A stretch of DNA of 36,676 bases from assembly GCA_022340515.1 (NCBI GenBank), contig JAJDNT010000039.1:1-36676 (forward strand), written 5' to 3'. Of this stretch, positions 7,802 to 17,836 are shown piece after piece. Positions within the stretch are counted from its first letter, which is position 1, and every line of letters begins with the position of its first letter. This stretch comes from Deltaproteobacteria bacterium (lineage in GTDB: Bacteria > Desulfobacterota > Syntrophobacteria > BM002). Made by a program: the position numbers and the translations under genes. The notes under the pieces were generated by a model. The model was given only the letters and a program-made list of their open reading frames with translations. It did not search any database and was not told the origin of the DNA.

Positions 7802-10693
7802 ATGCAAAGTTTCGTTGAATTTCTGAAAACAGCTCAACTCCCAGGAGCCCGCTTGGTGCATCATGAGTTCATTCCCAGTCGTAGAGCGGTATATGGTGAT
7901 GTCCATCCGCCACTGGCCGCGCCGTTGCGTAGTGCTCTTGCTAAGCTAAACATCACCAAATTGTATAGCCATCAGGCGGAGAGTCTTAGCAGAATTCGCC
8001 AGGGTGAAAATGTGGTGGTGGCCACTCCCACGGCCAGTGGCAAATCGCTAATCTACAATATAGCCCTAGTAGAGTTGCTTAGTCAGGAAGGTGCTGGCCA
8101 CGGACTCTATCTTTTTCCTCTCAAAGCCCTAGCACAGGATCAATACCAGGCCTTTGTCGCGCTCAATCAAGCACTGCCAGACGAACTCCAATTACAAGCT
8201 GCCGTTTATGATGGGGATACGCCTTCGAGTCAACGGCGTAGAATTAAAGAAAAATTACCCCATTTGATCATTTCTAACCCAGATATGCTTCACTTAGGCT
8301 TTTTGCCCTTCCATCAACAGTGGGAGAACTTTTTTCGTAATCTCCGCCTTGTAGTAATCGATGAAGTACACACATATCGGGGCATTTTCGGCTCACATGT
8401 GGTGCAAGTTCTGCGAAGGCTGCAAAGGGTCTGCCAGCTTTATGGATCCCAGCCCAGGTACATCTTGCTCTCTGCTACCATCGAGAACGCCGGAGATTTT
8501 GCTAGTCGGTTGACCGGCATGGAATTCCAGGCAGTGGAGCAGAATGGTGCACCCCAGGCAGGAAGGCACTTCTTTTTCGTCAATCCTGAGATAAGCGCTA
8601 CTACTGTGGCAGCACGCCTTTTCGTCAAAGCACTGAAGAGAAACCTCAAGACCATCGCCTTCACCCAGGCTCGCAAGCTCACCGAAATCATCCACATGAA
8701 CGTGGCTGAAGCCATTCCGGAGCTTGCCTCCAAGGTCAGCTCATATAGGGCTGGCTTTCTCGCTGAAGAGAGGCGAGATATAGAACAGGGCTTGGCTAGC
8801 GGCTCAGTGGCTGGAGTAATTTCTACTAGCGCTTTGGAGATGGGCATTGACATCGGCGGTCTGGACGCCTGCATTTTAGTCGGCTATCCGGGCACTATTA
8901 TCAACACCTGGCAACGTAGTGGCAGGGTTGGGCGAGGGCAGAGTGATTCGCTGGTGATCCTCATAGCGCAGCCAGACGCTCTGGACCAATACTTTATGCG
9001 TCATCCTCAAGACTTTTTCCAACGTTCTTTCGAGGCGGCAGTGGTTGATCCAGATAATCCTGAAGTTCTGGACGCCCATTTACCTTGTGCTGCAGCAGAG
9101 ATTCCCTTGCATAGGAGTGATGATCTCTACACTAATGGCGGTATCTTAGCTTCCCGGGCGCCGGCACTTGAGGAAAGCGGAGCATTGCTGCGAAGCGCCG
9201 AGGGCGATGTTTGGTATGCAGCCAAGCAAAGACCCCACCGGTTGGTGGATATCAGGAGTGTAGGCGAAGGTTATGTCATTCTTGCTGGATCCAATGACAA
9301 AGCGATAGGCAAGAATGACGGAGTGAGGGTCTTCAAGGAGTGCCACCAAGGGGCTATTTACCTCCACAGAGGCCAGCAGCACCTGGTGACCCATTTGGAC
9401 CTAAAACGTAAGAACGTTTTCGTCAAGCCCACCAAGGTTCGCTATTATACCCGCGCCCTCAGTGAGAAAGAAACCGAAATATTAGAGGTGCAACGTAGCC
9501 GACCGGTTGCCAATTTCATTGCTCGTTTGGGTCGTGTCCGAGTTACCGAGCAGGTTGTTGGGTACGAAAAGCGTAATCTATTCAGTGGAGAACTTTTGGA
9601 TAGCATTTCTCTCGACCTGCCTTCGCAGAGTTTTGAAACCATCGGTATCTGGCTAGAAATCGAAGATATTCTTCAGGAGATGGTTCGGGAGCGGCAGCTC
9701 CATTTCATGGGGGGCATCCATGCACTTGAGCATGCCCTGATTAGCATGTTTCCCCTCTTCGCCCTATGCGACCGCAACGACATCGGGGGGATTGCCGTAC
9801 CCCGCCATTTGCAGCTGCAAAAGAGTGCTGTTTTCATTTACGACGGATACCCGGGTGGAGTGGGTTTGGCTGCCAGAGGATTCGACCTCATAGAGAAGCT
9901 CCTACAAAAGACTGTGGAACTTATTGCGGCTTGCCCGTGTGATCTGGGATGTCCTTCCTGCATTCATTCACCAAAATGCGGTGCCGGCAACAAGCCTCTG
10001 GATAAGGCCGCAGCTTTATTTCTCGCCAGGGTTCTCCTTGGCGAGCTTTCCCTTGAACTAAAAGCTGAAGAAACCAGTCAGTTGATTGTGGTCAATGCAG
10101 TCGGGGCAGAAAAAAGCAGAAGTGAACCGAATTTGGCTTTTTTTGATCTTGAAACACAACGGTTGGCTGATGAGGTGGGCGGGTGGGGAAACGTCCACCT
10201 TATGCGTTTGGCGGTGGGGGTACTTTACGATAAAAGTTCCAATGGATTCGAAGTCTTTGCAGAGGAGCAGGTTGAAAATTTGATCGAACGGTTAAGGGGG
10301 TTCGATCTGGTGGTGGGTTTTAATATCAAACGATTCGATTATCGGGTGTTGGCAGCTTACACGAACTTTGATTTCCATGAGTTACCCACCTTCGACATCC
10401 TGGAAGATATTTACCAACGATTGGGGTTTCGTCTGAGCCTGGGCCACCTGGCTGAACAGACTCTTGGCAAAACCAAGACTGCCGACGGTATCCAGGCAGT
10501 TCGCTGGCTCAGAGAAGGAAAACTTGATGCAGTAATCGACTACTGTAGAGATGATGTAACCATTACCAAAGATCTCTTCGACTTCGGTCTCAGCCACGGA
10601 TATTTGCTCTACCTGACAAGAGACGGGCAACCGGTTCGACTACCGGTGAATTGGAAATTGGACAATATTCTCAGGGAAGCAATTCGGAGGTGA
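7802..10693 (+). CDS. DEAD/DEAH helicase with DUF1998-type Cys cluster fused to a C-terminal DEDD 3'-5' exonuclease (MrfA-MrfB/YprA-YprB-like)
   Basis: Walker A TPTASGKS, DEVH box, SALEMGIDIGGLD, QRSGRVGRG; CPCDLGCPSCIHSPKCG; then FFDLETQ, VVGFNIKRFDYRVL and YCRDDVTITKDLF (DEDD-like). Confidence 0.9.
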   Translation: MQSFVEFLKTAQLPGARLVHHEFIPSRRAVYGDVHPPLAAPLRSALAKLNITKLYSHQAESLSRIRQGENVVVATPTASGKSLIYNIALVELLSQEGAGHGLYLFPLKALAQDQYQAFVALNQALPDELQLQAAVYDGDTPSSQRRRIKEKLPHLIISNPDMLHLGFLPFHQQWENFFRNLRLVVIDEVHTYRGIFGSHVVQVLRRLQRVCQLYGSQPRYILLSATIENAGDFASRLTGMEFQAVEQNGAPQAGRHFFFVNPEISATTVAARLFVKALKRNLKTIAFTQARKLTEIIHMNVAEAIPELASKVSSYRAGFLAEERRDIEQGLASGSVAGVISTSALEMGIDIGGLDACILVGYPGTIINTWQRSGRVGRGQSDSLVILIAQPDALDQYFMRHPQDFFQRSFEAAVVDPDNPEVLDAHLPCAAAEIPLHRSDDLYTNGGILASRAPALEESGALLRSAEGDVWYAAKQRPHRLVDIRSVGEGYVILAGSNDKAIGKNDGVRVFKECHQGAIYLHRGQQHLVTHLDLKRKNVFVKPTKVRYYTRALSEKETEILEVQRSRPVANFIARLGRVRVTEQVVGYEKRNLFSGELLDSISLDLPSQSFETIGIWLEIEDILQEMVRERQLHFMGGIHALEHALISMFPLFALCDRNDIGGIAVPRHLQLQKSAVFIYDGYPGGVGLAARGFDLIEKLLQKTVELIAACPCDLGCPSCIHSPKCGAGNKPLDKAAALFLARVLLGELSLELKAEETSQLIVVNAVGAEKSRSEPNLAFFDLETQRLADEVGGWGNVHLMRLAVGVLYDKSSNGFEVFAEEQVENLIERLRGFDLVVGFNIKRFDYRVLAAYTNFDFHELPTFDILEDIYQRLGFRLSLGHLAEQTLGKTKTADGIQAVRWLREGKLDAVIDYCRDDVTITKDLFDFGLSHGYLLYLTRDGQPVRLPVNWKLDNILREAIRR

Positions 10694-10721
10694 GCCTCTC
10701 AAAAAGGAGATCTAAGCACCA

Positions 10722-11330
10722 TCACCTGGGGCAGGCGGGAGTCCACTGCCAGGCCGGACAACCGAAGATAGCAAACCAAAAACCATTACGGACCATCCAC
10801 TGGCCATGGGTACTCCAGTCAGGATGGCCCTGTGGATTCTCCCGATTAAACATCTTGAAATCGTACTGGTAATCCGTCTGGCCGTTGTTGTGAAAACCCT
10901 CGTTGGTCCTCAATGAGAATAACAGGGTCTGGGCGAATAGCTCCGGTGTTTGCACATTCGCAGACCTGATCCTGTAACCACGATGACTGTCAGGTTGGAA
11001 TCCCATGGCAAGCTCTGGAAGTAAATATTTACCAGGGGAATCGGGGCGTTCAGATGGGTTCCAGCCGATCTCGATTACCACCCCTGCTTCGCTGGTCTTT
11101 TCACCGGATTTGAGAGGATAAAAGTTTTTATTGTCAAGATAATACATCTCCTGTGCCCTTAGAAATTCAATAACCGAAGCGCGGCATTGAATCTTGCTCT
11201 GCCGGAGGGAATAGGCGGTGATAGTCGGCATTGCCAGCGCCACAAGCAACCCAGCCACTCCCAGGGTAATGAGGAGTTCCAATATGCTAAAACCACCGCT
11301 TCTTTGGCACCAAAGCTGTTTACTGGACAT
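10722..11330 (-). CDS. type II secretion/type IV pilin-like pseudopilin
   Basis: Prepilin signal GGFSILELLITLGVAGLLVALAMP. Confidence 0.8.
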   Translation of the reverse strand: MSSKQLWCQRSGGFSILELLITLGVAGLLVALAMPTITAYSLRQSKIQCRASVIEFLRAQEMYYLDNKNFYPLKSGEKTSEAGVVIEIGWNPSERPDSPGKYLLPELAMGFQPDSHRGYRIRSANVQTPELFAQTLLFSLRTNEGFHNNGQTDYQYDFKMFNRENPQGHPDWSTHGQWMVRNGFWFAIFGCPAWQWTPACPR

Positions 11331-11336
11331 GGTGTA

Positions 11337-11936
11337 CTATTTTTCTCCCTCCACCGGATAGATATCCAGTTCGGTGGCAAGGAGATTTTCTCCCGATATA
11401 GGTGAATTCGGCTTAATTCGGAGCAGGTAACCTTTTTGCTCATCGAGATTGTATTCAAAATGCCGCAAGACCGCCCTATTTCCTCCTAGATCAGGCAAAT
11501 AGGTTGGCATAAGCTCGTAGAGGTTGTCGGGATAACTATGGCCGTGATCAACTGAGTAGTGAGTTAGTGTTTGCTGCAAAGCGGCAAGAAGTTCCACCGG
11601 GGCCCTGGTTTCCAAAGAAATCTGGGGCATGGTTTCGGCCTGACTCCAATAAAATCTTAGGCCCAAGAGAACCAATATCCCTGCCAATCCAATGGCGAGA
11701 ATTAAATTAATATAAGTGGGTCGCCACTTCTTCTGCAGACCGACTCGCCGGTCCTCCTCTTCCTGCTCCCTTAAAGTGGTTTCACTTTTCACATCCTCAA
11801 GAGAGACTGCCAGCATGCACCTATGACAGAAGGTCCGGCCGTCCTCTAAGCGGATGGTGCAGCCTTCACAAAGGGCTGCTTCACAATGATCACAGAATGC
11901 AGTACTGTCTTTACTTGGGTGATAAACACAGGTCAT
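11337..11936 (-). CDS. membrane protein with N-terminal B-box-like zinc finger and periplasmic pseudopilin-like tail
   Basis: CVYHPSKDSTAFCDHCEAALCEGCTIRLEDGRTFCHRC, one TM (YINLILAIGLAGILVLLGLRFYW), then HYSVDHGHSYPDNLYELMPTYLPDL. Internal start chosen at MTCVYHP. Confidence 0.7.
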   Translation of the reverse strand: MTCVYHPSKDSTAFCDHCEAALCEGCTIRLEDGRTFCHRCMLAVSLEDVKSETTLREQEEEDRRVGLQKKWRPTYINLILAIGLAGILVLLGLRFYWSQAETMPQISLETRAPVELLAALQQTLTHYSVDHGHSYPDNLYELMPTYLPDLGGNRAVLRHFEYNLDEQKGYLLRIKPNSPISGENLLATELDIYPVEGEK

Positions 11937-12104
11937 AGGTCTGGCCCCTAGGTTCACAATGTATAAAGCAAACGTATCTGGTGCTAATAGCAAATATTAT
12001 TGGTAAAATCAATAAGTTGTTCGATCGGCTGATTTTCTTGGGCCAAATCGTCAAACTGCATTAGTCAGGGCCTGACTGCGAGTTTAGGGCAAAGGCTAGT
12101 CTTT

Positions 12105-12350
12105 GCAAGTTGCAAGCCAGCGGGGTCAAAGACCAGCTTGCAGCAGACAGATTGCAGCTGGCAGATAGTCATTTCGTAATTCGGATTGCGCATTTGTCAT
12201 TTATCGTCTTGCACTGGATGGAGCTTGTTCCAGAGGAAATTTCAAATAAGTAATGAGAAATGCTAAATGAACAATGTCAAATTAGAAAGGTGCTTAGTGA
12301 CTAGTGGCAATAGCTGCCCGCTGTTTGCTGCCAGTTGCCTGCTGGTTTTG
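12105..12350. repeat. two heptamer-register blocks (12105-12209 and 12239-12350)
   Basis: GCAAGTT GCAAGCC ... GCAGCTG GCAGATA GTCATTT CGTAATT CGGATTG CGCATTT GTCATTT; ATGAGAA ATGCTAA ATGAACA ATGTCAA ATTAGAA ... GTTTGCT GCCAGTT GCCTGCT. Confidence 0.75.
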
Positions 12351-12357
12351 CATGGGG

Positions 12358-13530
12358 CTAGGAATAGATTAAATACTGCCTACGGAGTTGGCGAAACTCC
12401 TCTAATTGTGGCTCCCAACTTTGCTCCAACTCCTCTATGGCCACACCTGCTTCCAACTGCCTGTGCAAGTTGGTGCTACCGAGGATGATCTCTATGGGAA
12501 GGTGGTTGAATTCATATTCATAAGGGGGTGAGGTCCAACGGAATTCATTCTCGTGGCTAAGGGCAACTGCCTGAAGCAGGGTAAGCGAGGTCTTGAAGGG
12601 GCGGTAGATTTCAGGATCGCTGATATGGATCTGGAACCCGAGACAACTCTCACCTTTCCATTTGTCAAAAGATGGAGTAAAGCGAGCAGGCCGCAATACA
12701 AGGCCGGCAAGGTCCTTATGGACGAGAAATTCTAGAATCTTTTCTAACTTGAGATACGGTGCACCCCACAGTTCGAAGGGGGTGGTGGTGCCGCGGCCTT
12801 CTGAAAGGTTTGTTCCCTCCAGAATAACCTGGCCTGGATAAAGCAAGGTTGACTCGGGGGTAGGCAAATTAGGGGAGGGAGGCACCCAATACAAATCCGT
12901 CTGGCGATAAGACATGTCACGTGTCCAGCCCTGCATGCTAAATAGCTGCAAAGGAGCGCCAATCTCGAAAGCTTCATTGTAAAGACGTGCCATTTCGGCC
13001 ATGGTAAGGCCATGGCGCATGGGAATTGGGAAATGGCCCACAAAGGAGCGTCGCTTGAGATCAAGGAGGTTTCCTTCACAATGGTGGCCGCCAATGGGAT
13101 TTGGTCGATCAAGAACTGCCAACAAAACGTCATGGCTCCGAGCAGCCTCCATGCACAGAGCCAAAGTGGTACCGAAAGTATATACTCTGGTGCCTACGTC
13201 CTGGAGATCAACTACCAAGACGTCAATGCATGAGAGCATAGCCTCCGTGGGTTGACGGGTCTTGCCATAGAGGCTGAAGACCGGTATGCTGAGGTGATCA
13301 TCAATGAAGTCATCCGATTCTATCATATTGGCCTGCTGCTCACCGAAATAACCATGCTGTGGGGCAAAAAGTGCGGTGATTTTTGCCCCGGCTGCGAGCA
13401 GTCTGTCTCGGCTGTGCCGCAGACGGTTATCAACCGAGGCCTGATTGGCAAGCAGGCCAATCCTGGCGGTTTTTAGCCAGGCCGGCTCAATTGCCAGCAG
13501 GTTATCTATGCCGAGTTGGACAGATGCCAT
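12358..13530 (-). CDS. DUF1343 protein (NamZ-like exo-beta-N-acetylmuramidase family)
   Basis: GLLANQASVD, LFAPQHGYFGEQQANM, DVLVVDLQDVGTRVYTF, GTNLSEGRGTTTPFE. Confidence 0.85.
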   Translation of the reverse strand: MASVQLGIDNLLAIEPAWLKTARIGLLANQASVDNRLRHSRDRLLAAGAKITALFAPQHGYFGEQQANMIESDDFIDDHLSIPVFSLYGKTRQPTEAMLSCIDVLVVDLQDVGTRVYTFGTTLALCMEAARSHDVLLAVLDRPNPIGGHHCEGNLLDLKRRSFVGHFPIPMRHGLTMAEMARLYNEAFEIGAPLQLFSMQGWTRDMSYRQTDLYWVPPSPNLPTPESTLLYPGQVILEGTNLSEGRGTTTPFELWGAPYLKLEKILEFLVHKDLAGLVLRPARFTPSFDKWKGESCLGFQIHISDPEIYRPFKTSLTLLQAVALSHENEFRWTSPPYEYEFNHLPIEIILGSTNLHRQLEAGVAIEELEQSWEPQLEEFRQLRRQYLIYS

Positions 13531-13536
13531 CTGCAC

Positions 13537-13571
13537 GTTCCAAGTTCAAGGTTCAATGTTTCAAGTTCTAT
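13537..13571. repeat. short heptamer array
   Basis: GTTCCAA GTTCAAG GTTCAAT GTTTCAA GTTCTAT. Confidence 0.7.
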
Positions 13572-13822
13572 TACTCTGGCCAGATGAAAAATTTAAAGGC
13601 TTAGATGAGAGGTCGTCGACTTCGCTATGCGCTATATTGAGTTCAGGTCATTATAGGGAAGCTGACCTTCCAGTCAAGGGTAGCAATTCAAGGGGGGTAC
13701 TACTTGACCTTTGTGGTGTTATCTAGTAGAGTCGCCTTTGTCTCAGGGATGAGCTGAGTGGGCCTCTGAAAAATACCACTATTTGAGATACTCCTCCAAA
13801 GCATGTCTGATTGGAAGTATGC

Positions 13823-15046
13823 ATGGCCCGCAAGTCGACCTATAACATTCTTATGTATTCCCACGACACTTATGGCTTGGGGCATATTCGTAGGACTCTA
13901 GCCATTGCCTCCCATTTGCGCAGCCCCAATGTTAATATCCTCATCATCACAGGATCCCCGATAGTTGGCCGATTTTCCTTTCCCCCTCAGATCGACTTTG
14001 TTCGCGTCCCTGGCATGATAAAGATGACCAATGAAGAATACCTGCCCCTTTCCATCAAAATAAACACCCGGCACGCCCTTAAAATACGTCAGACTATAAT
14101 TACCAGTACTGCCAAGGCCTTCCAACCACGACTCTTTATCGTGGATAAAACACCTTTAGGTCTCAAAAGGGAGATTATTCCAACCTTGCAGTGGTTTAAT
14201 CGCTGTCATGGGCATACTAAGGCTGTCCTCGGCCTCAGGGACATCATGGACGATGCCGCTAGTACCAAAAAGGACTGGGAAGACAAGGGTGTCTATGAAG
14301 TTCTGGATCAGTACTACTCGGAAATATGGGTTTATGGCAATCAGGATTTCTATGACCCAATCCGTGAGTACGATATCCCTGAAGAGATCAGTGCGAAAAT
14401 GATCTTTACTGGATACATACCTCGAGCAGTACCCAAGACAGGAGAGATAAAGGAGGTGAGGAGGGAACAGCGTCTTGACAGCGAGCAAAAGCTTGTAGTG
14501 GTCACCACTGGAGGTGGTGGGGACGGTTATGACCATATGGATGCCTATCTCAGAATGCTTGAGGAATGGGGAGATTCGCCTCCCTTTCGAACGGTCATGG
14601 TTACGGGACCCTTCATGCCCAAAAAGAAAAGGATGGAGATTTTCAATAGAGCCAGGCGAATTAAGGTGCGGACTTACCGGTTCTATAGAAGAATGGAGAG
14701 ATTAATAGGGGCTGCCGATGTTGTGGTGTGCATGGGGGGATACAATACGGTTTGTGAGATTTTAAGCCAGGGGAAACCTTCGCTGATCATTCCCAGGGAA
14801 CAACCCCGCCGGGAGCAGTTAATTCGAGCTCAGATTTTGTATGAGCACAACTTGGCAGATTTCATTCCCTGGTATCAGGTGAACCCCGATCTATTGAGAA
14901 ATAAGCTGCTTGCTATGATCGAGAAGCCAGAAACCTATCATCAAGCAATAAAAAATTTCCAATTTACAGGTCTAGAAATAATGAGCCGACGATTGGATGA
15001 GTTCCGCGGCGAGGTTTCTAGGGAGAAAAAGGTATTACATCTTTAG
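13823..15046 (+). CDS. predicted glycosyltransferase, MurG-like (COG4671 type)
   Basis: NILMYSHDTYGLGHIRRTLAIASHL, VVTTGGGGDGYDHMDAYL, VVCMGGYNTVCEILSQGKPSLIIPR. Confidence 0.85.
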   Translation: MARKSTYNILMYSHDTYGLGHIRRTLAIASHLRSPNVNILIITGSPIVGRFSFPPQIDFVRVPGMIKMTNEEYLPLSIKINTRHALKIRQTIITSTAKAFQPRLFIVDKTPLGLKREIIPTLQWFNRCHGHTKAVLGLRDIMDDAASTKKDWEDKGVYEVLDQYYSEIWVYGNQDFYDPIREYDIPEEISAKMIFTGYIPRAVPKTGEIKEVRREQRLDSEQKLVVVTTGGGGDGYDHMDAYLRMLEEWGDSPPFRTVMVTGPFMPKKKRMEIFNRARRIKVRTYRFYRRMERLIGAADVVVCMGGYNTVCEILSQGKPSLIIPREQPRREQLIRAQILYEHNLADFIPWYQVNPDLLRNKLLAMIEKPETYHQAIKNFQFTGLEIMSRRLDEFRGEVSREKKVLHL

Positions 15047-15098
15047 TATTTTTAACACTGAAATTCTAACGACTTATAAATAGCCAACTGGGAAATAT

Positions 15099-15122
15099 AG
15101 TCCGCCGCCGCGGACTTTTTTC
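15099..15122 (+). terminator. Rho-independent terminator
   Basis: AGTCCGC-CGCC-GCGGACT stem-loop followed by a T-run, about 50 bp after the stop at 15046. Confidence 0.75.
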
Positions 15123-15189
15123 ATTGGAGTCAAGATATTAGAGTTCAGCGTTTGCCGCTGCCGCTTCGCTTCAGACGGGTTGCTCGACA

Positions 15190-15242
15190 GGTGTCAGGTT
15201 TTAGATTCTATTTTTTTCTTTTGAGAGCCGAAACCTGACACC
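15190..15242. repeat. perfect 12-bp inverted repeat, arms GGTGTCAGGTTT / AAACCTGACACC
   Basis: Arms 15190-15201 and 15231-15242. The arm word recurs exactly at 34289-34300. Confidence 0.8.
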
Positions 15243-15378
15243 CGCCTGGACTGGACGAGGTTCTGCGTGATAATATTCTTCATCCATAGATTCGTAAAGA
15301 TACTATACCCTCCGAAGGAAGCAACTCAGATGGTCCATGTAGGATACGAGATGTAAGGTATGAGAAAGGTCAAGAAAG

Positions 15379-16641
15379 TTGAGGAAGGGCCAAAAGACAA
15401 CTATCGGGTACATCCTCAAGGGTTACCCCCGTATTAGTGAAACCTTTATCTCCAATGAAATATATTTGCTGGAACAACTCGGTTTCTCACTTCATCTTTT
15501 TTCCATGCGCGAGCCCCGTGAATCTTTCACTCACGAGAGTGTCGAGCAAATTCAGGCAGGGGTGGACTATCTTCCTTCTTCTCTCTTGTTGCCTTTACCT
15601 CGCCTGCTCTACCACAATGTTAAACTGGCGAGACAGCGCCCTGAAGAATACTCAGGGGCCTTCCGGTTGATGATCAACCGCTTCCGGCGGACTAGAAAAA
15701 TCGCCACCATTAAACATTTGCTCCAGGCAGGCTACCTCGTCCATGCTCTGTTACCAAGTACAGATGTCTGCCACCTCCACGCTCACTTTGCTCATTCACC
15801 CACATCGGTGGCATTGTTTGCCCACAAGCTAAGCGGTCTGCCCTTCAGCTTCAGCGCCCATGCCAAGGATATATATACTTCCGACCAACGGCAGCTCCGG
15901 GAAAAAATTGCTCTGGCCAAATTCGTCGTCACCTGCACTGACTACAATCGTCGTTTCCTGCAATCATTGTCTTCAGATGGGCCCTCTATTCACCGAGTCT
16001 ACCATGGCATCGATGCCGGACTATTTTCAGGGCCATCTGACTTTCGCAAGCCTTCACCTCCTTACCGAATCCTCAGCATTGCCCGTCTAGTTGAGAAGAA
16101 GGGTCTACCCACGGTATTTCGTGCCCTGCGCAATCTCCTCGATCAGGGATATTCGTTACGTTACACTCTAATCGGCGATGGAGAGGAGAGGCGATCAATC
16201 TTGAATCAAATAGGTGATCTAGGTCTTGAAGATATTTTCACTTGGTTGGGCACCCAGCCTCACCACAGGGTCATCGATGAGTACAGGAAAGCTGACCTTT
16301 TTGTCTTGGGATGTGAGGTGGCGCGCAACGGTGACCGGGATGGTATTCCCAATGTTTTTCTGGAAAGCATGGCCATGGGAGTACCAGTTTTGGGCACCCG
16401 AGTCTCGGCAATCCCGGAACTTGTGGAGGAGGGTCGCACTGGACTTCTAGTAGACCCCGGTGAACCCGAGGCAATGGCTCAATCCATGGTTAAGTTGCTT
16501 GGAGATGCAGAACTGCGGCACAGGATTATCGACTCGGCGCGCCGACGGGTCAGGGAAGAATTCAACAACCGAGAGCTCATCCAGAAGCTGGCTGAGATAT
16601 TTGAAGCGGCAGGACTAACAAGAACAGAAAAGGGAGAGTAA
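15379..16641 (+). CDS. glycosyltransferase family 4
   Basis: GYPRISETFISNEI, HLHAHFAHSPTSVALFAHKL, FVLGCEVARNGDRDGIPNVFLESMAMGVPVLGTRVSAIPELVEEGRTGLLV. Confidence 0.9.
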   Translation: MRKGQKTTIGYILKGYPRISETFISNEIYLLEQLGFSLHLFSMREPRESFTHESVEQIQAGVDYLPSSLLLPLPRLLYHNVKLARQRPEEYSGAFRLMINRFRRTRKIATIKHLLQAGYLVHALLPSTDVCHLHAHFAHSPTSVALFAHKLSGLPFSFSAHAKDIYTSDQRQLREKIALAKFVVTCTDYNRRFLQSLSSDGPSIHRVYHGIDAGLFSGPSDFRKPSPPYRILSIARLVEKKGLPTVFRALRNLLDQGYSLRYTLIGDGEERRSILNQIGDLGLEDIFTWLGTQPHHRVIDEYRKADLFVLGCEVARNGDRDGIPNVFLESMAMGVPVLGTRVSAIPELVEEGRTGLLVDPGEPEAMAQSMVKLLGDAELRHRIIDSARRRVREEFNNRELIQKLAEIFEAAGLTRTEKGE

Positions 16642-16665
16642 TTCTTTTTTCATCGGAGGCAAGCT

Positions 16666-17835
16666 TTGGACCCCGAACCATCCGGTGCCCTTAAGGGCAG
16701 GACGCATGCTTGTATGCGGATTGCCTTTTATGCCCCTTTAAAACCTCTGGACCATCCCCACCCTTCTGGTGACTTGGTGATAGGCACTGGCCTTTATCAC
16801 TTCCTCGAAGGGCGCGGCCATAGGATAGACAGAATAACCCGGCTCCGCGCTCGCTGGATTTACTGGAAGCCTTGGCTTTGGCCCCAGGTTGTGCGAGATC
16901 GCAAACGGTCTCTAGAGCATTGCCGCAAAACGGCAGCTGATCTTTGGCTGACCTATCACAGCTATTACAAAGCACCAGACCTACTTGGGCCTTACTGCTG
17001 CCGCCGTCTCGGCCTACCCTATGTTATCTTTCAAGGCATTTACTCAACCAAACGGCGGAAGCACTGGACTACGTGGCCTGGCTTTGTCTTGAATCGGCAA
17101 GCACTTCTAGCTGCGCTCCACGTTTTTACCAACAGGAAAGAGGATCTGGTCAATCTGGCAAGAATAGTGCCGGAAGAAAGTCTTACCTATGTGGCGCCTG
17201 GTATCTTTACCGAACAGTTCTCTTTTGATTCAGAGTGGCGCAAGCAGCTCCGGTTCCAAATGGACATTGCTGACGGCGTAGTCGTAGTCACCGCTGCCAT
17301 GTTCCGACCAGGGGTGAAAAGCGAAGGAATTTCTTGGGTAATTCGCTCATGTGGCGAACTTTTCAAAAATGATGTTCCTTTGTATCTGCTGATAGCTGGC
17401 GACGGAAAAGAAGCTCCCCGTCTTCGCCAGATGGCAGAACACTTGCTCCCGGGGCGAGTTCGATTCCTTGGTAAGGTGCCACGGGAGGAAATGTACCGTT
17501 TTTACAGCGCCGGAGATTTATTTGTCTTTCCCGGTATTCGTGAGTCCCTGGGCATGGTGTACTTAGAAGCTCAGTCCTGCGGTCTACCGGTAGTGGCCTT
17601 TGCTGATGGGGGTGTTCCGGAGGTAGTTGCAGATAAAGTGAGCGGCTATCTGGTGCGGCCCTTCGATGTCAAGGGATTCAATCAGGCTATGACTCGACTA
17701 ATGGATGATTCCTCCTTGAGAAGGGAGATGGGAAAAGCTGCGAGCAACTATGTGCGCAGTCGCCATGATCTCCAAAGCAATTATCGAGTCGTGGAGGATA
17801 TTTTGCTGCGCCTCGCCCAGAGAAAAAACAGGTAA
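16666..17835 (+). CDS. glycosyltransferase family 4
   Basis: YLLIAGDGKEAPRLRQMAEHL, LFVFPGIRESLGMVYLEAQSCGLPVVAFADGGVPEVV. The start could be internal (16714). Confidence 0.88.
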   Translation: MDPEPSGALKGRTHACMRIAFYAPLKPLDHPHPSGDLVIGTGLYHFLEGRGHRIDRITRLRARWIYWKPWLWPQVVRDRKRSLEHCRKTAADLWLTYHSYYKAPDLLGPYCCRRLGLPYVIFQGIYSTKRRKHWTTWPGFVLNRQALLAALHVFTNRKEDLVNLARIVPEESLTYVAPGIFTEQFSFDSEWRKQLRFQMDIADGVVVVTAAMFRPGVKSEGISWVIRSCGELFKNDVPLYLLIAGDGKEAPRLRQMAEHLLPGRVRFLGKVPREEMYRFYSAGDLFVFPGIRESLGMVYLEAQSCGLPVVAFADGGVPEVVADKVSGYLVRPFDVKGFNQAMTRLMDDSSLRREMGKAASNYVRSRHDLQSNYRVVEDILLRLAQRKNR

Positions 17836-17836
17836 A

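Noticed and set aside
8440-8874. 144-aa minus-strand ORF inside the helicase gene
   Set aside because: Antisense to strongly conserved helicase motifs; no recognisable domain.
12744-13133. 129-aa minus-strand ORF
   Set aside because: Alternative frame of the DUF1343 gene.
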